From Paralithodes platypus (Eukaryota; Arthropoda; Malacostraca; Decapoda; Lithodidae), in NCBI GenBank assembly GCA_032716605.1, contig CM064560.1, positions 17,896,941-17,960,940 of the forward strand: 64,000 nucleotides of DNA. The letters run 5' to 3'. The translations under genes were made by a program, and so were the position numbers. Below, one piece after another: positions 52,932 through 64,000 of the stretch. Position 1 is the stretch's first letter. Each line of letters opens with the position of its first letter. Below the pieces are notes generated by a model. That model was not told where the DNA came from and did not search any database. It saw nothing but the letters and a program-made list of their open reading frames with translations.

Positions 52932-53369
52932 TTGCAGTGTTCTTTCTCAAACTTTGTATATTATTTACCACTCTGTATCATTATTTTAAACTTTTCTATT
53001 TGTTTTCGTATGTCTATCTCCATATTGTATTTTTTATGTATTATATATTATGTGCTATCCTTTCCTTTTTGCATCTTCATCTCTTTAGTTTTCTTGTCTT
53101 ATTTTCTATATTTATATTTATATTTTTTCGGTTCATATCAATGTCCTCTCTCCCCTTTTACTTTACCGTACGTTGTTCTCCTTCCTCATGTACAGTCGTG
53201 ACCCTGAATTTATGAAAATCTTTGGGTGACAAGCATACTATACACTGGCGAACTATTTTGATAAACTGCTTGAGCTACAACCAACAAATGCCTGGGGTCC
53301 ATTAGTTAATGTTTATCGTCTTGTTTTTATCATTACAAGGCGTTCAAGTATTCCTGGCCACGCCTGTTT
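52932..53369. other. T-rich stretch, no gene seen
   Basis: Long pyrimidine-rich sequence giving hydrophobic open frames (up to 151 codons starting inside the palindrome) with no motif; I do not consider them genes. Confidence 0.5.
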
Positions 53370-53500
53370 TTGTTTTCCTTCTATGTACATGAAGGAGACA
53401 AAAGGTAGACTGCCTGTAGCGAGTGTCTCCCCCAAAGCCAAAAGAGTGGCAGAGCCAAATTCAAGGGACGCTGGAGTCAAAACGCTTGGACACACGAACT
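53370..53500 (-). mobile_element. LINE-X 3' UTR fragment
   Basis: GACAAAAGGTAGACTGCCTG then TAGCGAGT...CC and GTCAAAACGCTTGGACACAC align with 59907-60010 at the 3' end of the large LINE-X copy. Confidence 0.65.
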
Positions 53501-53944
53501 TTAAGGCAGTCTTCTCCGCATGTTTATAATTGTTTTCATTATATTTCTTTCCCTATCTGTTCTTTCTTCTCTTGCATTCTCCTCGCTCTGTCAGTTTCAT
53601 TTATATCTTTACATTATATCGCTTGGCTTCTGGCCGTATCCGACAAGCTGCTTATTATCGCTCGTCTCACTCTTGATATTTGTATTTGTCTTCCTTATGT
53701 TGTGCTTGTTGTTCTGGATCAGCCAAACGAGTTGTTAAGTGGGAGAGAGACTAGGAAGGAGAAGGGATTGAAGCGACTGGGTGATTGACAGATTGACAGC
53801 GTTCAATGGAGGCCTTCCGTGTTAAGGTAATTTTTTTCATCTTCTGAATATGATAGAAATATTTACCTTTCTCTTTGTTTTCCTCTTGCACATTTCTGTT
53901 TATTTCGAAGTTCCAAATGTGTATGTACTCTTTTTCCGCAAGAT
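53501..53944. other. Unassigned stretch
   Basis: Open frames up to 121 codons are pyrimidine-rich translations without motifs. No gene or named repeat recognised. Confidence 0.4.
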
Positions 53945-54783
53945 TATTATGACCCAAAATTTGCAAGCAAAGTAAACTTGCCATCGCACATACAAGAGAT
54001 TCAGGATAATATAGAAAAACTATCAAACTGGGCTCATACATGGTAAATGAATTTCAATATTTCAATATACTGTAGATAAGTGCAAAGTGCTCCACATCGG
54101 CAGTAAAAATGAAAGCGCAAACTATTCAATTACCGAACTTCAACTAAGGAACGTAAATAAAGAATCGGACCTTGGAGTAACTATAACAAGTAATTTAAAA
54201 CCTGCCCAACAAATCGCTGAAGTTGTTAAAAACAAAAATATATATAATTATTGGCTTAATTGAGAGATATTTTGAATATAAATCCGAAAATGTACTTTAT
54301 ATAATTCATTGGTTCGTCCGCATTTGGAATATTGTGTCCAGTTTTGGTCGCCATAGTATATAAAATACATTGAAAAACTAGAGAGAGTACAAAGGAGAGT
54401 AACTTAAATTATTCCCCGACTAAGAAACAAACCGTATGAGGAACGAAGAAAAGAGTAAAACCTATTTATCTTGACAAACCGCAGAATAGGAGGGGACCTA
54501 ATCCAAGTTTTTAAGAATTATCAAAGGCCATGACAACATGGATGCAAGTAAGTACTTCACACTAGATAACTCAAATTACACAAGAAATAATGGTTACAAC
54601 ATTGTCGGAAAGGCGTTTCATTCACACAAAGCGAAGAACTGTTTTTTTCAACAGAGTGGTCAACTTATGGAATAAATTGCCTAGAAGTGTTGTAGAGTGC
54701 CATATTGTGCAAACATTCAAAGTTAGCCTTGACAAATATCTTGCCATGAACCCACGACTAACTGCGCTAGTGCTTGAGTTATA
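53945..54783 (+). pseudogene. CR1/L2-like LINE, ORF2 C-terminal part
   Basis: Across several frames: HIQEIQDNIEKLSNWAHTW, KCKVLHIGSKNESANYSI, ESDLGVTITSNLKPAQQIAE, LVRPHLEYCVQFWSP, and finally KRRTVFFNRVVNLWNKLPRS to FKVSLDKYLAMNPRLT, ending at a stop at 54784. These are the post-RT blocks of CR1/L2-type LINEs. RT core is absent and several frameshifts are present. Confidence 0.8.
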
Positions 54784-54840
54784 ATTTAGATTTCTGACCA
54801 CAGTCTTTCTGGAGCTGTAGTTGATGGCTGTGGCAATTTT

Positions 54841-54871
54841 GTGTATATATATATATATACTGTATATTATA

Positions 54872-54947
<76 letters not shown>

Positions 54948-54968
54948 CAGTATATACTGTATATATAC
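54841..54968. repeat. (AT)n microsatellite, long
   Basis: About 100 bp of TA units, with ACTGTATA-type interruptions at each end that make it palindromic. Confidence 0.95.
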
Positions 54969-56155
54969 TTTTTTTACAAGCTCCCAAGTAAGGACCAGTA
55001 AGTATGTTATTGCTTGCCTTCCTTTGTATTCTTTTGAATAAGTATTTATGTTTACCCCTCTTATTCAACACTCTTTTATGTATATTTTAGACTCCTTTAC
55101 TTTAATAATGTAGTTTATTTATTTAATTCCATGCAAAGCTCTCTTAATTACTTTAGATCATAATTTTCTCCTCCATTTTCTTTTCTTTTTAACAAACTTT
55201 CAGGTGGTTTTCATGTTTTTCTTTTCATTAAATTTGTTTTCCTTCCTTCAATATATTTGTATACAAAATAACTTTTATTTTCCCTGACTACATTACTTCT
55301 CTCCCACTTTTAATGTTTTATGTTTACAAAATCGAAAGAACGATTGTAAAAAGTTAATATTTTATTGTAAAATTTTAATAATCAATTATCTCCCCTTTTA
55401 CATTTTACATGCTTTTAGTTCCTCTTTAACTTAGTTTTACCTTGTTCTTTGTGCTGCTTTGCTTTCATTATTAGGGAAACATTTATATTCTGTTTTTTGT
55501 TCTAAATCTTTCATGTATGATTACATTTTTGAACTGCTACTTCTTATTCTCTGTTCTCTGTCAGCTTTGTTGTGCCTTTAACTCTTCTGTTTTATTCGCT
55601 TTGTTTCAGTATTCTTGTATTTTCTTTCGTATTAGTTTTACGTTTCTTTTAGTTTGTGGTGAATCACCGAGTTATTGCTCAGTCTATTTTATTTTATGTG
55701 TGCAGTGCAGTACAGCCATGTTCGCTACGATAACAAATAACAAAACGCAAAAGAACAAAAATGTTTTGACATCTTTAACTCTCGGATATAAAAACCTGAA
55801 GTACCTGTCCACGATGGACACCAAAATCATAGTTTTACAATTCCAGTCAACAATGACGCCACAAATTATAGTGATGTCATTTCTTTTACTTTTATTTTTG
55901 ACAACAAATCAGTTTAAACAAACGGAGAAAAGTGGAAGAAAAAACTCAAATCAAAGTGAACATATAGTCATAAATCCTTTCTTGTATAAATCTGGCAGTT
56001 TAGCTTATTTTGACTTATGACTAGAAACATTGATTTTCTCAAGGAGGAAAGTCAAGTTGCAACGAGTTACCTGTTTCTGATGGAAATCCTTTGTTGTCAA
56101 AAACTGTCAACAGAAAGTGAAAGAATGTTGTTTTTGTATTTATATAAAAAACGTG

Positions 56156-56160
<5 letters not shown>
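54969..56160. other. AT-rich DNA, no gene seen
   Basis: A 167-codon open frame (55517-56020) has a hydrophobic start but no family motif or compositional contrast with its surroundings; I leave it unannotated. Confidence 0.45.

Positions 56161-56211
<51 letters not shown>
56161..56211. repeat. (AT)n microsatellite
   Basis: About 25 TA units followed by CACACA. Confidence 0.95.
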
Positions 56212-56218
<7 letters not shown>

Positions 56219-56479
56219 GGGAAGCTGTAGACTAGTAAGTATAATAATTAGCAGTATTCTAAAAACTAATCAATGACAGAAGAAGAAGCTTGCACTAGCA
56301 TTATAATGCATAAGAAAAGATTGGGGAGGATAAATATAAAACAGGACCGGGTGGGGGGGGGAATTTAGAAAAATAAATGAGAGAGAGGAGTGGGTCATAC
56401 TAGAGAATGGGAGGGGATGTGTCAGAGAGATAGAGAAAGGGATAAAGGAGGAGGGGAGAAGAAGATGGAGGGAGGGGGT

Positions 56480-56895
56480 AGAAAATAAAGCCACGCTGGA
56501 ATATTATAGAGAGAAGGAAAAACCAGCTAGAGAACTGTACTATGATGGGGGATGGGGATCGAAACTCCTATTTAAAGCAAGAACAGGATCGCTAGAAACG
56601 AATGAGAGAACAAGGAGATGGAATGGAGTGGGACCGCACTGCAGTCAATGTGAAATGGGAGGGGACCCAATAGTGGAGGATGTAGAACACATAGTAACCG
56701 AATGTACAAGATATAATGAGGAGAGAGAGGAGTTGGAGAGGTACATGAGGAATAGAGTTGGGGAGAGGGGGTGGGAGGAGATTAAGCAGAGGGAAGATAG
56801 AGGGGTAGGGGCGCTATTGGGGTTAACACAGGAGATGGAAACACAAGACATGGAGATGATGAAGAGGATATGGAGAAAATGTGGAGGAAGAGAAG
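56480..56895 (+). pseudogene. LINE ORF2 C-terminal zinc-knuckle region
   Basis: Encodes EYYREKEKPARELYYDGGWG, LLFKARTGSLETNERTRRWN and then CSQCEMGGDPIVEDVEHIVT followed by EC.RYNEEREEL. The CxxC...HxxxxC layout after an arginine-rich stretch is the C-terminal knuckle of several LINE ORF2 families. It runs directly into the G tract. Confidence 0.65.
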
Positions 56896-56900
56896 TGGGT

Positions 56901-57447
<547 letters not shown>

Positions 57448-57479
57448 GCGGGGGGAGGGAGGAGGAAGTGAGGGGGGGG

Positions 57480-58700
57480 TTTATACAAACAAACAAAACT
57501 GTCTCTTAAACTATCCTTCTACTCTAAACTTTCCCTCCTACTAACGTTTCTGAGCCAGTACCGATACAAAGGTCAGCCCTGTGGATCTGCACGGTCTGCG
57601 GGCGGGTTCTAAAGAAGAAGAAGAAGAAGAAGAAGGCTGAGGGGGTTCCCGTAGATTTTTGTTGTACCCTAAGTTCGTCCTCAAATTCATGAAGTAGACC
57701 ATCTGGGCTATCATAAAAACGAGGGTAGACTTTTGGCATGATGGTCAATTGGCAGAAATTCAGGGATATGTATTGGGTAATTGTGACAAAAACTTGACTC
57801 AAAATTTGAGGTGAGGAAAATTCAATGCTTCATAATTCCATCCAGAAACACGTAAAAATATTGAATGACCACTCAAAATGTTCGTCTTCGAATGCTCTAC
57901 CAGATGATATAATTATAACACATGACATTAAATTTGATATGTAGGTCAGCAGAGGTCAAAAGGTCATGACATTTTAAGTTTTCTTAAAATTTGAGTAGCA
58001 TAGCAATATTCGTCTCTTTTACTCAAATGCAAGATTATTTTTGTTAATTCTAAGTAAAATCCTTTACTTTGGACCTCAGTAGACATATTACAACAACCAT
58101 TGTTTCATTATTACACATAATAGAGCATAGGTGCAAAATAAAAAAAAGTCAAGTATGGAAATCGGAGACTTTTTTTCCGAATCCCTGAGTAGGGTTTACA
58201 ATTTATTATATACCTTCAGCTATGTACTGTATGTGTTTTGAACCATCCATACTGTTTGTTTTAATATTATATCAGCTTTCAATGCTAAATTTTATGTTAT
58301 TTACATCACAGGTCACTTAGGTCAAAAAGTTCATATCAGTCACTAGCTCAATATTTCTGCTAAAATATTCATTTTGCGTGAGGCTATATTACCATTCTCT
58401 TACTATAGTTCAGGCCTTTTTCAATGTACATTTGCCTATAGTCTGCCATTTGTAAATGTATGCATTGCTAGTCTCACTTTTGAGTGCTTAAAGAACCTTT
58501 ACACACATTTCCCTCTTTCAGTTCACTCTGACATGTATACATTTTACAAGGCAGGTTTTGGTCCCGACAATAGCATCTTATGTTTAATGCATCTTACAAA
58601 ATAATCACTTCACATGCACTACATTATTATATAATTTCTATATACATTTACATAACATGGTCTGCAATAATGGTTATACAGTACATGGTTAGTCTCACGG
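57480..58700. other. Unassigned DNA with a short (GAA)n
   Basis: (GAA)n at about 57613-57635. 57640-58700 is AT-rich with no recognisable coding sequence. Confidence 0.45.
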
Positions 58701-58709
58701 CTGAGTGCC

Positions 58710-59201
58710 TTAAGGATTTCTACAAACATTCCCTTCCTTGAGCCCACTTTGACATTTACAAAATTTACAACAAGGCAGGCCAATGTTTCGACATCTGCAT
58801 CTTACGTTGGCACATTGCGTACAAGTGCAATGTTTTGCAAAATCTTCTGGAATAGGATTCAACCCTGCATCTGGCGTGAGCATTTCATCCACTTCTTCAT
58901 AGCCATAATTAAGTGGGTCAAGCAAAATTGGACTGGGTGCCATAAGTGAGGTCATCTGGTAAGTAGTGTAGTATGAACGCATGATGTGTGCTCTCAAAGA
59001 ATGACTAGTAGGCGGCAATTCATCAAGACGAGCCCTCTTACTTTGGTGGTACTGGAAATTTCGGAGTGCATTCATTGTCTTGCATGGGGTCCCTTTCTTG
59101 AGTACTTGACACAGATATTCCTCAGCAACTGAAATCTGAGCTTCCATGTCACAAGTGGGTTTGCCAAACTGTTGCAAATACATCTCTGGTTTTGCATTCA
59201 A
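58710..59201 (-). CDS. Cysteine-rich (CXC-like) protein fragment carried by a repeat
   Basis: 163 codons: an N-terminal helical part (AEEYLCQVLKKG, NALRNFQYHQSK, LPPTSHSLRAHIMRSYYTTY) and a C-terminal cluster CTCTQCANVRCRCRNIGLPC, then CKFCKC and C before a stop. The spacing resembles a tesmin/TSO1-type CXC half-domain. I recognise this layout from multicopy invertebrate proteins of unknown function; I cannot name it. It starts about 10 bp from the RT fragment at 59215, so the N-terminus is probably lost. No promoter or introns are evident. Confidence 0.5.
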   Translation of the reverse strand: MNAKPEMYLQQFGKPTCDMEAQISVAEEYLCQVLKKGTPCKTMNALRNFQYHQSKRARLDELPPTSHSLRAHIMRSYYTTYQMTSLMAPSPILLDPLNYGYEEVDEMLTPDAGLNPIPEDFAKHCTCTQCANVRCRCRNIGLPCCKFCKCQSGLKEGNVCRNP

Positions 59202-59214
59202 TGCAGAATATTTG

Positions 59215-59492
59215 GTGAGTCAATGGGTAAGCTGTTGGATGAGCAGTGTGGCTTCTGTCCTGGCTGGGGCACGCTGGACGTCCTTCTTCAGCTGGGACAC
59301 GTGGTTCATGACACATACAGGCATCGTTGTGTCATGCTGGCCCTCATTGTGGATGTCGCAGGTGCTTTTGACTCAGCGTCTTATGAAGGGATCTTGTATA
59401 AGTTTTCCTGCATGGGCGTCCATGGTACTCCGTTGTACTGGTTGGGCAGTTTTCTCTCTGGTCGCTCGTCTTCATTAGGTGAGGAACCTTTT
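59215..59492 (+). pseudogene. LINE reverse transcriptase fragment
   Basis: LLDEQCGFCPGWGTLDVLLQ, RHRCVMLALIVDVAGAFDSA and LYKFSCMGVHGTPLYWLGSF correspond to LINE RT fingers and palm: QxGFRxG, the AFD motif (catalytic Asp in VDVAGAFDSA) and the following helix. Only about 90 codons. Confidence 0.75.
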
Positions 59493-59732
59493 GATTACAT
59501 TAGCCTGATCCCGTTCTTATATTTAGTAGTGATGCTTACCATTCTTTACTGCTATGATGCTTATTACTTCACAACGTTTTTCTATCATTAATACTCTGTC
59601 ACTAGACCAAAATGTTGCATGTGCTGATTTTTTCAACATAGCACATTTCTCAATCCTTGTTCTTTTCTTTCTCTGATGGTGTCACTCTCAATGACTGGAG
59701 AAGCCCTCTAAGTTACAACACACTGTCCATAA

Positions 59733-59786
59733 AAAAAAAAAAATAAAAAAAAAAAATAATTATATACTGTATATATATTTATATAT

Positions 59787-59827
<41 letters not shown>

Positions 59828-59870
59828 GTATATATTATATACACAGTATATATACTGTATACAGTATATT
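59733..59870. repeat. A-rich and (AT)n tracts
   Basis: A run with two interrupting T (59731-59758), then TA units and ACTGTATA/TATACAGT palindromes to about 59870. Confidence 0.85.
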
Positions 59871-59884
59871 ATTATTATTTTTAT

Positions 59885-61510
59885 TTGTTTATGTGAGTGA
59901 GGAAGACAAAAGGCAGAACTGCCTGTAGCGAGTCCCCCCCCCCCCATAGTTGAAAAGAGTGACAGGGCCGAAATCAAGGGATGTTCGAGCCAAAATGCCT
60001 GGACACACTAAGTTTGACTGATTCTGGGAGAGAGTTCCAGAGCTCAGCTGTTGAATAGAAGAAAGACTGAGAGTAACGTTTCACTCTTGGGTTGGAGAGT
60101 TGCACAGAGTAGGTGTGGGATTGTGTTGCAAGACGGGTACCACGTAGCCAACATAGAGGAGGTGGTATACACTGGGAGAGCTCTGAGGAGCATTATTGTA
60201 GTAGCGATAGAATAGGGAGAGAGATGCAACATTGCGGCGAAGAGAGAGAGTTTGCAGAGAGTTGGTGATTGGGCGGGAATTAATGATACGAAAGGCCTTC
60301 CTTTCTACATTGTCTAAGAGAGCGGTGTGAATGTGAATAATATTCAATACATGGACGCACTGTGCCCCTGTACAGAGCAAGAAGCTGCGAGGCGGTTGAG
60401 CACACCCAGTTTCTGGGAGGATTGATTTTTGTGTTGTTGAAGAATAAGGGATACGGTAGTCCTCTGGGAGTTCCGGACAGGTAGATAGATGGAGAAACTG
60501 GGTTTTGGAAGCATTAAAGGCAACAAGGTTTTCTCTGCCTCAATTGACCATTTGCTAGTTTCGTTCTATAAGGAAGTTAGAGCCGTGAACATCGATATTA
60601 AAGAGAAATGCAATAATAATGTGGGTTTCTGATGGATAAAAAGTATGATCAATTTGGTTTTATGTATTCATATATGTATTATGACCGTATTTTTGTTGAT
60701 AAATCACTTAAATATTGATGGCCACAGCTCCAACTTCCTTATAGACCAAAATTCGCAAGTGGTAAATTGGAAATAGTAGTTAGATCAGAAGATGAGTGTT
60801 CTATGGCTTTATTATGTTTGTCATTGAGGGATTGCTGGCTGGGGCGTTCTGGAAAACTAATTGAGTAGTGTAAGGTAGAGTCGTCTGCGTATGAAAATTA
60901 GAAAGAGAATAAGAGATAGGAAAGAACCCTGAGGGACACTGGAGTTGATAGGTTGAGGAAGTGAATGATGGCCATCCACAACCGCAGCTATGGAACGGCC
61001 AGAACGGAAATTAGAGATAAAGGCACAGATGGAGGGATAGAAAACGAAGGAGGGTAGTTTAGAAATTAAAGATTTGTGCCAGACTCTATCGAAAGCCTTC
61101 TATATATTTAGCACAATAAAAAAGGTCTCAATGAAGTCCTGAAAGGAGGATGACCAAGAGTTAGTAAGATATGAAAGTAGATCACCAATAGAGCAACCCC
61201 TAAGGAAGCCATACTGGCAATATGAGAAGAGAGATGCTTAAGAAATGTTGAAGTAAGAATAGTTTCGAAAACTTTGGAGATGCAAGAAATGAGAACAATT
61301 GGACGATAGTTGGAGGGTTGACAGCAGTCGATCTTTTTTGGGACAGGTTGAATGAGAGCAAACTTCCAGCAAGAAGGGGAGACGTTAGAAGAGAGACAGA
61401 GACGGAAGAGTTTGCCTAAGCAGGGAGTCAGCACGGAAGCACAAATTTTGAGTATCTCTATATCTATATTTTCTATCTTGCAGTCAACTTTCAACACCCA
61501 GATCATGACA
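59885..61510 (-). pseudogene. LINE-X, largest copy, interrupted by a MITE
   Basis: On the minus strand, 61510-61108 encodes RT N-terminal blocks (SPSCWKFALIQPVPKKIDCC, QPSNYRPIVLISCISKVFET). After the MITE (60541-60770), 60540-60020 encodes ENLVAFNASKTQFLHLS, LSLRRNVASLSLFYRYYN and AELWNSLPES. The 3' UTR continues to about 59885. The RT catalytic core lies in the degraded part between 60780 and 61108. Several frameshifts. It serves as reference for the LINE-X pieces at 7970, 9936, 19598 and 53370. Confidence 0.82.
60541..60770 (+). mobile_element. MITE family 6, complete copy
   Basis: 230 bp; left CAATTGACCATTTGCTAGTT and TATAAGGAAGTTAGAGCCGT, right as reverse complement ACAGCTCCAACTTCCTTATA...ACCACTTGCGAATTTTGG-type sequence. 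About 55-bp terminal inverted repeats. Sits inside LINE-X; the other copy is 12231-12400. Confidence 0.82.
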
Positions 61511-62388
61511 ACCTTTGAGCATAACTATAAACCAGTTGATACAACAAGTAAGGTCCAACATTATGTTATATTACTGCTGGCCTTCTAGTGTTGTGTGGTG
61601 TTCCTTATACTTCAGTTCTATTAACTTCTTCAGTATATCAGATCACACTTTGATTTAACTCTGGCCATCATTTTACGATCTTATTCATCTTTTGAAGACT
61701 TTCTTCGAATGAAAGGGGTAATATCTATCCAAATTAATCCTACGACTTTTAACATTTGTTCTTAACGTGAATACAATTGTTTAGTAATAACCACAATATA
61801 TTGTAAAATGCCTCTTGAATACTAACGGTGTTAAGCATTGGGAGACAAATAATGTGTGTCACAGATCACTAAGTCTAATACTGGTAGTCCTTCGAGTACG
61901 GTATCTAGCATAATTAAACAGGGGCTTGTGGAATGATAACTAAAATATTTCGGCAGGCCGATCTCATCATTATTGTCACCGATTACTGCATTATTGTGTT
62001 TTCACTCTTTTAACTTTGGGGTAAACACTTGTTACAGGCAGCCTTGCCTTATGTCTCCTTCATAAACATAAGACAAAAATAAATTACAGACGGTCATCAC
62101 TCCTATCTTCCCTCGGTTTATATATTTTGCTAACTGTATCGTCTCCTATGATATATTCTGTAATGTCGTATATTATGTTTTAATCAATCCTCTTTTTATT
62201 TATCTCGTTCGTGAAAATCTCCTCTCTTTGATTTTGTTCTCGTTTCATCTCGCCTCTCTTTCCTTTTCTTAATTCCTACGTGTCTACCTCCATTTCCTCG
62301 TCTCGATCTCTTCTTCTTCTTTCTTGCCTACCCGCTTTTCTATTTTTGGTTGGTCTGTTAATTAATCTCTCTCTCTCTCTCTCTCTGG

Positions 62389-62457
<69 letters not shown>

Positions 62458-62779
62458 GTATTCCCCCTTCCTGTGAAACTGACTTGTTTCATGATGGCTG
62501 TCTTCAATTTGACTGACACTCACACACACACATATACACACACAAACTATAGGCATCTTATCTATATACATTTATTTCAATATATACTACACATACACAG
62601 GCACCTATTGTATATGCAAAAACTAATAATTCCCCCGAATTTTAGAGGTGAGAGTAGTTTAACATTTATCTTCTTATTGAGGGCAGATTTTCGAGTTTCG
62701 GCAAAGGCAAAACTGGCATCAACAACACGTACACTAAGTTAGCGGATTAACGGTTATCTCATCTAACTTTTTGGTTAGC
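61511..62779. other. AT-rich DNA with (CT)n and (CA)n
   Basis: No recognisable gene. A long (CT)n tract occupies 62365-62452 with one GGCT break, and (CA)n is near 62519-62546. Confidence 0.5.
62365..62452. repeat. (CT)n microsatellite
   Basis: About 40 CT units. Confidence 0.95.
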
Positions 62780-62799
62780 TGTGCCCACCACTGCTCTCA

Positions 62800-63010
62800 G
62801 TACACTCGCAGCACACTTGTAATGGCTCGTGAAGGACTGCGAGTGTACACGAGTGCACTCGTGGCTACTCGACATAACTCGTGGACACTCGAGGGCACTT
62901 GTGTACACTCTTGGAATTTTGCACACTAGGGCTCATTTTGGCCTGAGTACCCGCGACTGTGGACTCATGGAAACTCGGAATCAGACTCGGGAATGTGTGA
63001 ACTAGGCTTT
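62800..63010. repeat. Short degenerate repeats of an ACTCG(C/T)G-like word
   Basis: ACTCGCAG, GAGTGTACAC, GAGTGCACTCGTGG, CTCGTGGACACTCGAGGG and related words recur irregularly; no fixed period. Possibly a decayed satellite. Confidence 0.45.
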
Positions 63011-63271
63011 AAACACTCACACTTAAGCACACAGAGACATTCACATTTACACCCACTTATAAACACTCCTTCAGCCACAGCGTTCCCCAGAGTGTTGTGG
63101 CTTTTACTTAAGAGAGAAATGAAGTTAAAGAATAAAGTCTAGTCCTTATTGTGGCATATTAGTTTGTCAAGGCAGTATGAACGTGTAGATTGTCGTACCA
63201 TAGAATTTTTGAAACTGAATCCTACTAGATAATATGGACATGTAGATAAACTACAAGGTAATGGGGAGGTG

Positions 63272-63326
63272 TGGTGGAGTGGTCCTTCTCCTGGACAGGT
63301 AGCCTAAAGGTTCCGGACTCGAATCC
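63272..63326 (+). repeat. tRNA-like SINE head with A and B boxes
   Basis: TGGTGGAGTGGT (63272-63283) fits a pol III A box and GGACTCGAATCC (63315-63326) a B box, about 31 nt apart. The order CCTGGAC...AAGGTTCCGGACTCGAATCC resembles a Ser/Leu-type tRNA, but the acceptor stem does not pair and there is no intact cloverleaf. So it is a tRNA-derived SINE or pseudogene, not a working tRNA. Confidence 0.55.
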
Positions 63327-63382
63327 AGATGTTTCAATGGGAAGGTATTATTGGGATGGAAATTGTGCTGTCCTAAGTTGCA

Positions 63383-63640
63383 GTGCATCGCTACAAAGCC
63401 CACCGACACGCCATAAAAAATACCCTCATTGCTTCCAATAAATTAGCATTGTATGAATATTCTCGTATTCAAAATATGCTATGGGGGCAGAACCTAGTGA
63501 GTAAACAACTCAATAGGTGGCGTTTGAGAGTGAAAGAGAGAGGGTGCAGAGACTGTGGGATGGGACAGCGGGACAGTAACCATGCAGCTTAGAGTAGTCA
63601 GCGCTTGCACAGGGCCACAAGGAGATAACCAGGCGTCATA
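63383..63640 (+). pseudogene. Possible LINE or transposon C-terminal fragment
   Basis: A 69-codon frame ends LNRWRLRVKERGCRDCGMGQ, with a CxxC after an arginine-rich stretch, reminiscent of the LINE knuckle at 56640. Too short for firm assignment. Confidence 0.3.
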
Positions 63641-64000
63641 GGCAAAGAGGATAAAATTATAATTTATAATAATCCTTACCTTTTGCTACTAACGCTATTA
63701 AAAATCAAATCAATATTATCCACAGACTCAGTAAACATGACAGAGTTCAATAGACATAACAAAAAGCTACTGTACAGGCCAGAGCATCGTGAAATTGTCG
63801 TTATTATGAGGAGATTCACAGGCAAGCCTCCTCTACCCTCGCCATTGTTGTTGTGAGATTCGGGAGTTGCCAACATCAAACAGGCTGAGATAGAACCAAC
63901 CCCCTGAAAGTGCCACTTATTGTCATTATTGGGTGTTTGGAACCCCACCACTTTTTGACGAAATTCTGACGGATAGCAACAACAGATGGCGTAAGTAAAA
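63641..64000. other. Unassigned DNA at the window end
   Basis: No gene or repeat recognised. The longest minus-strand frame (91 codons) has no motif. Confidence 0.4.

Noticed and set aside
52760..53215. 151-codon frame beginning inside the palindrome
   Set aside because: Starts in the inverted arm and continues into pyrimidine-rich DNA; no motif.
55517..56020. 167-codon open frame
   Set aside because: AT-rich hydrophobic translation without motif, homologue or splice support.
63272..63326. Functional tRNA gene
   Set aside because: A and B boxes are present, but no complete cloverleaf or paired acceptor stem.

Overview
The window is animal nuclear DNA. It has spliced host exons with GT/AG borders, very long introns, many (AT)n, (CT)n and homopolymer tracts, and nested retrotransposons of arthropod/crustacean character: BEL/Pao, Ty3/Gypsy, a Gmr1-like element, DIRS-like tyrosine-recombinase elements and LINEs. 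A malacostracan (decapod) crustacean is my best guess. This is an inference from repeat style and the secreted IGFBP-domain gene, not a species identification.

Only one host gene is well supported. A three-exon plus-strand gene (coding exons 8333-8379, 9037-9160 and 13767-13892) encodes a 98-residue secreted protein: a signal peptide followed by a single 12-cysteine IGFBP N-terminal domain. It has a plausible TATA box at 8175. Its second intron (9161-13766) is a nest of LINE fragments, TTAA-flanked MITEs and two tandem arrays. A 45-bp minisatellite grew out of its stop-codon region (13875-14795), and an AATAAA follows at 14840.

Layout: 1-761 hAT-like end; 762-6230 minus-strand Ty3/Gypsy element; 6278-7899 two TTAA MITEs; 8175-14845 the IGFBP-domain gene; 14862-17401 LINE scrap, possible LTR and a MITE; 17402-20381 plus-strand DIRS-like fragment with a LINE inside; 20382-20875 short inverted-repeat element made of DIRS end sequence; 20877-28219 minus-strand DIRS-like element (gag, RT, RNase H, methyltransferase-like domain, tyrosine recombinase); 28220-37643 plus-strand LTR element with the order gag-PR-IN-RT-RH and 1.86-kb LTRs (Gmr1 type); 37911-41690 four TTAA MITEs; 42381-47165 or further, decayed minus-strand BEL/Pao element split by a TTAA MITE, a 41-bp LINE tail and other insertions; 47301-48713 palindromic element and MITEs; 48714-64000 mostly AT-rich DNA with LINE fragments, a 786-bp palindromic TA-flanked element, a roughly 545-bp almost pure G tract, a cysteine-rich repeat-borne ORF, and a tRNA-like SINE head.

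The genes do not form an operon or pathway. Apart from the IGFBP-domain gene, the coding sequence belongs to transposable elements, several of which interrupt one another. Most are frameshifted. The least damaged are the Gypsy pol frames (1617-4957), the DIRS tyrosine recombinase and the Gmr1-type RT.
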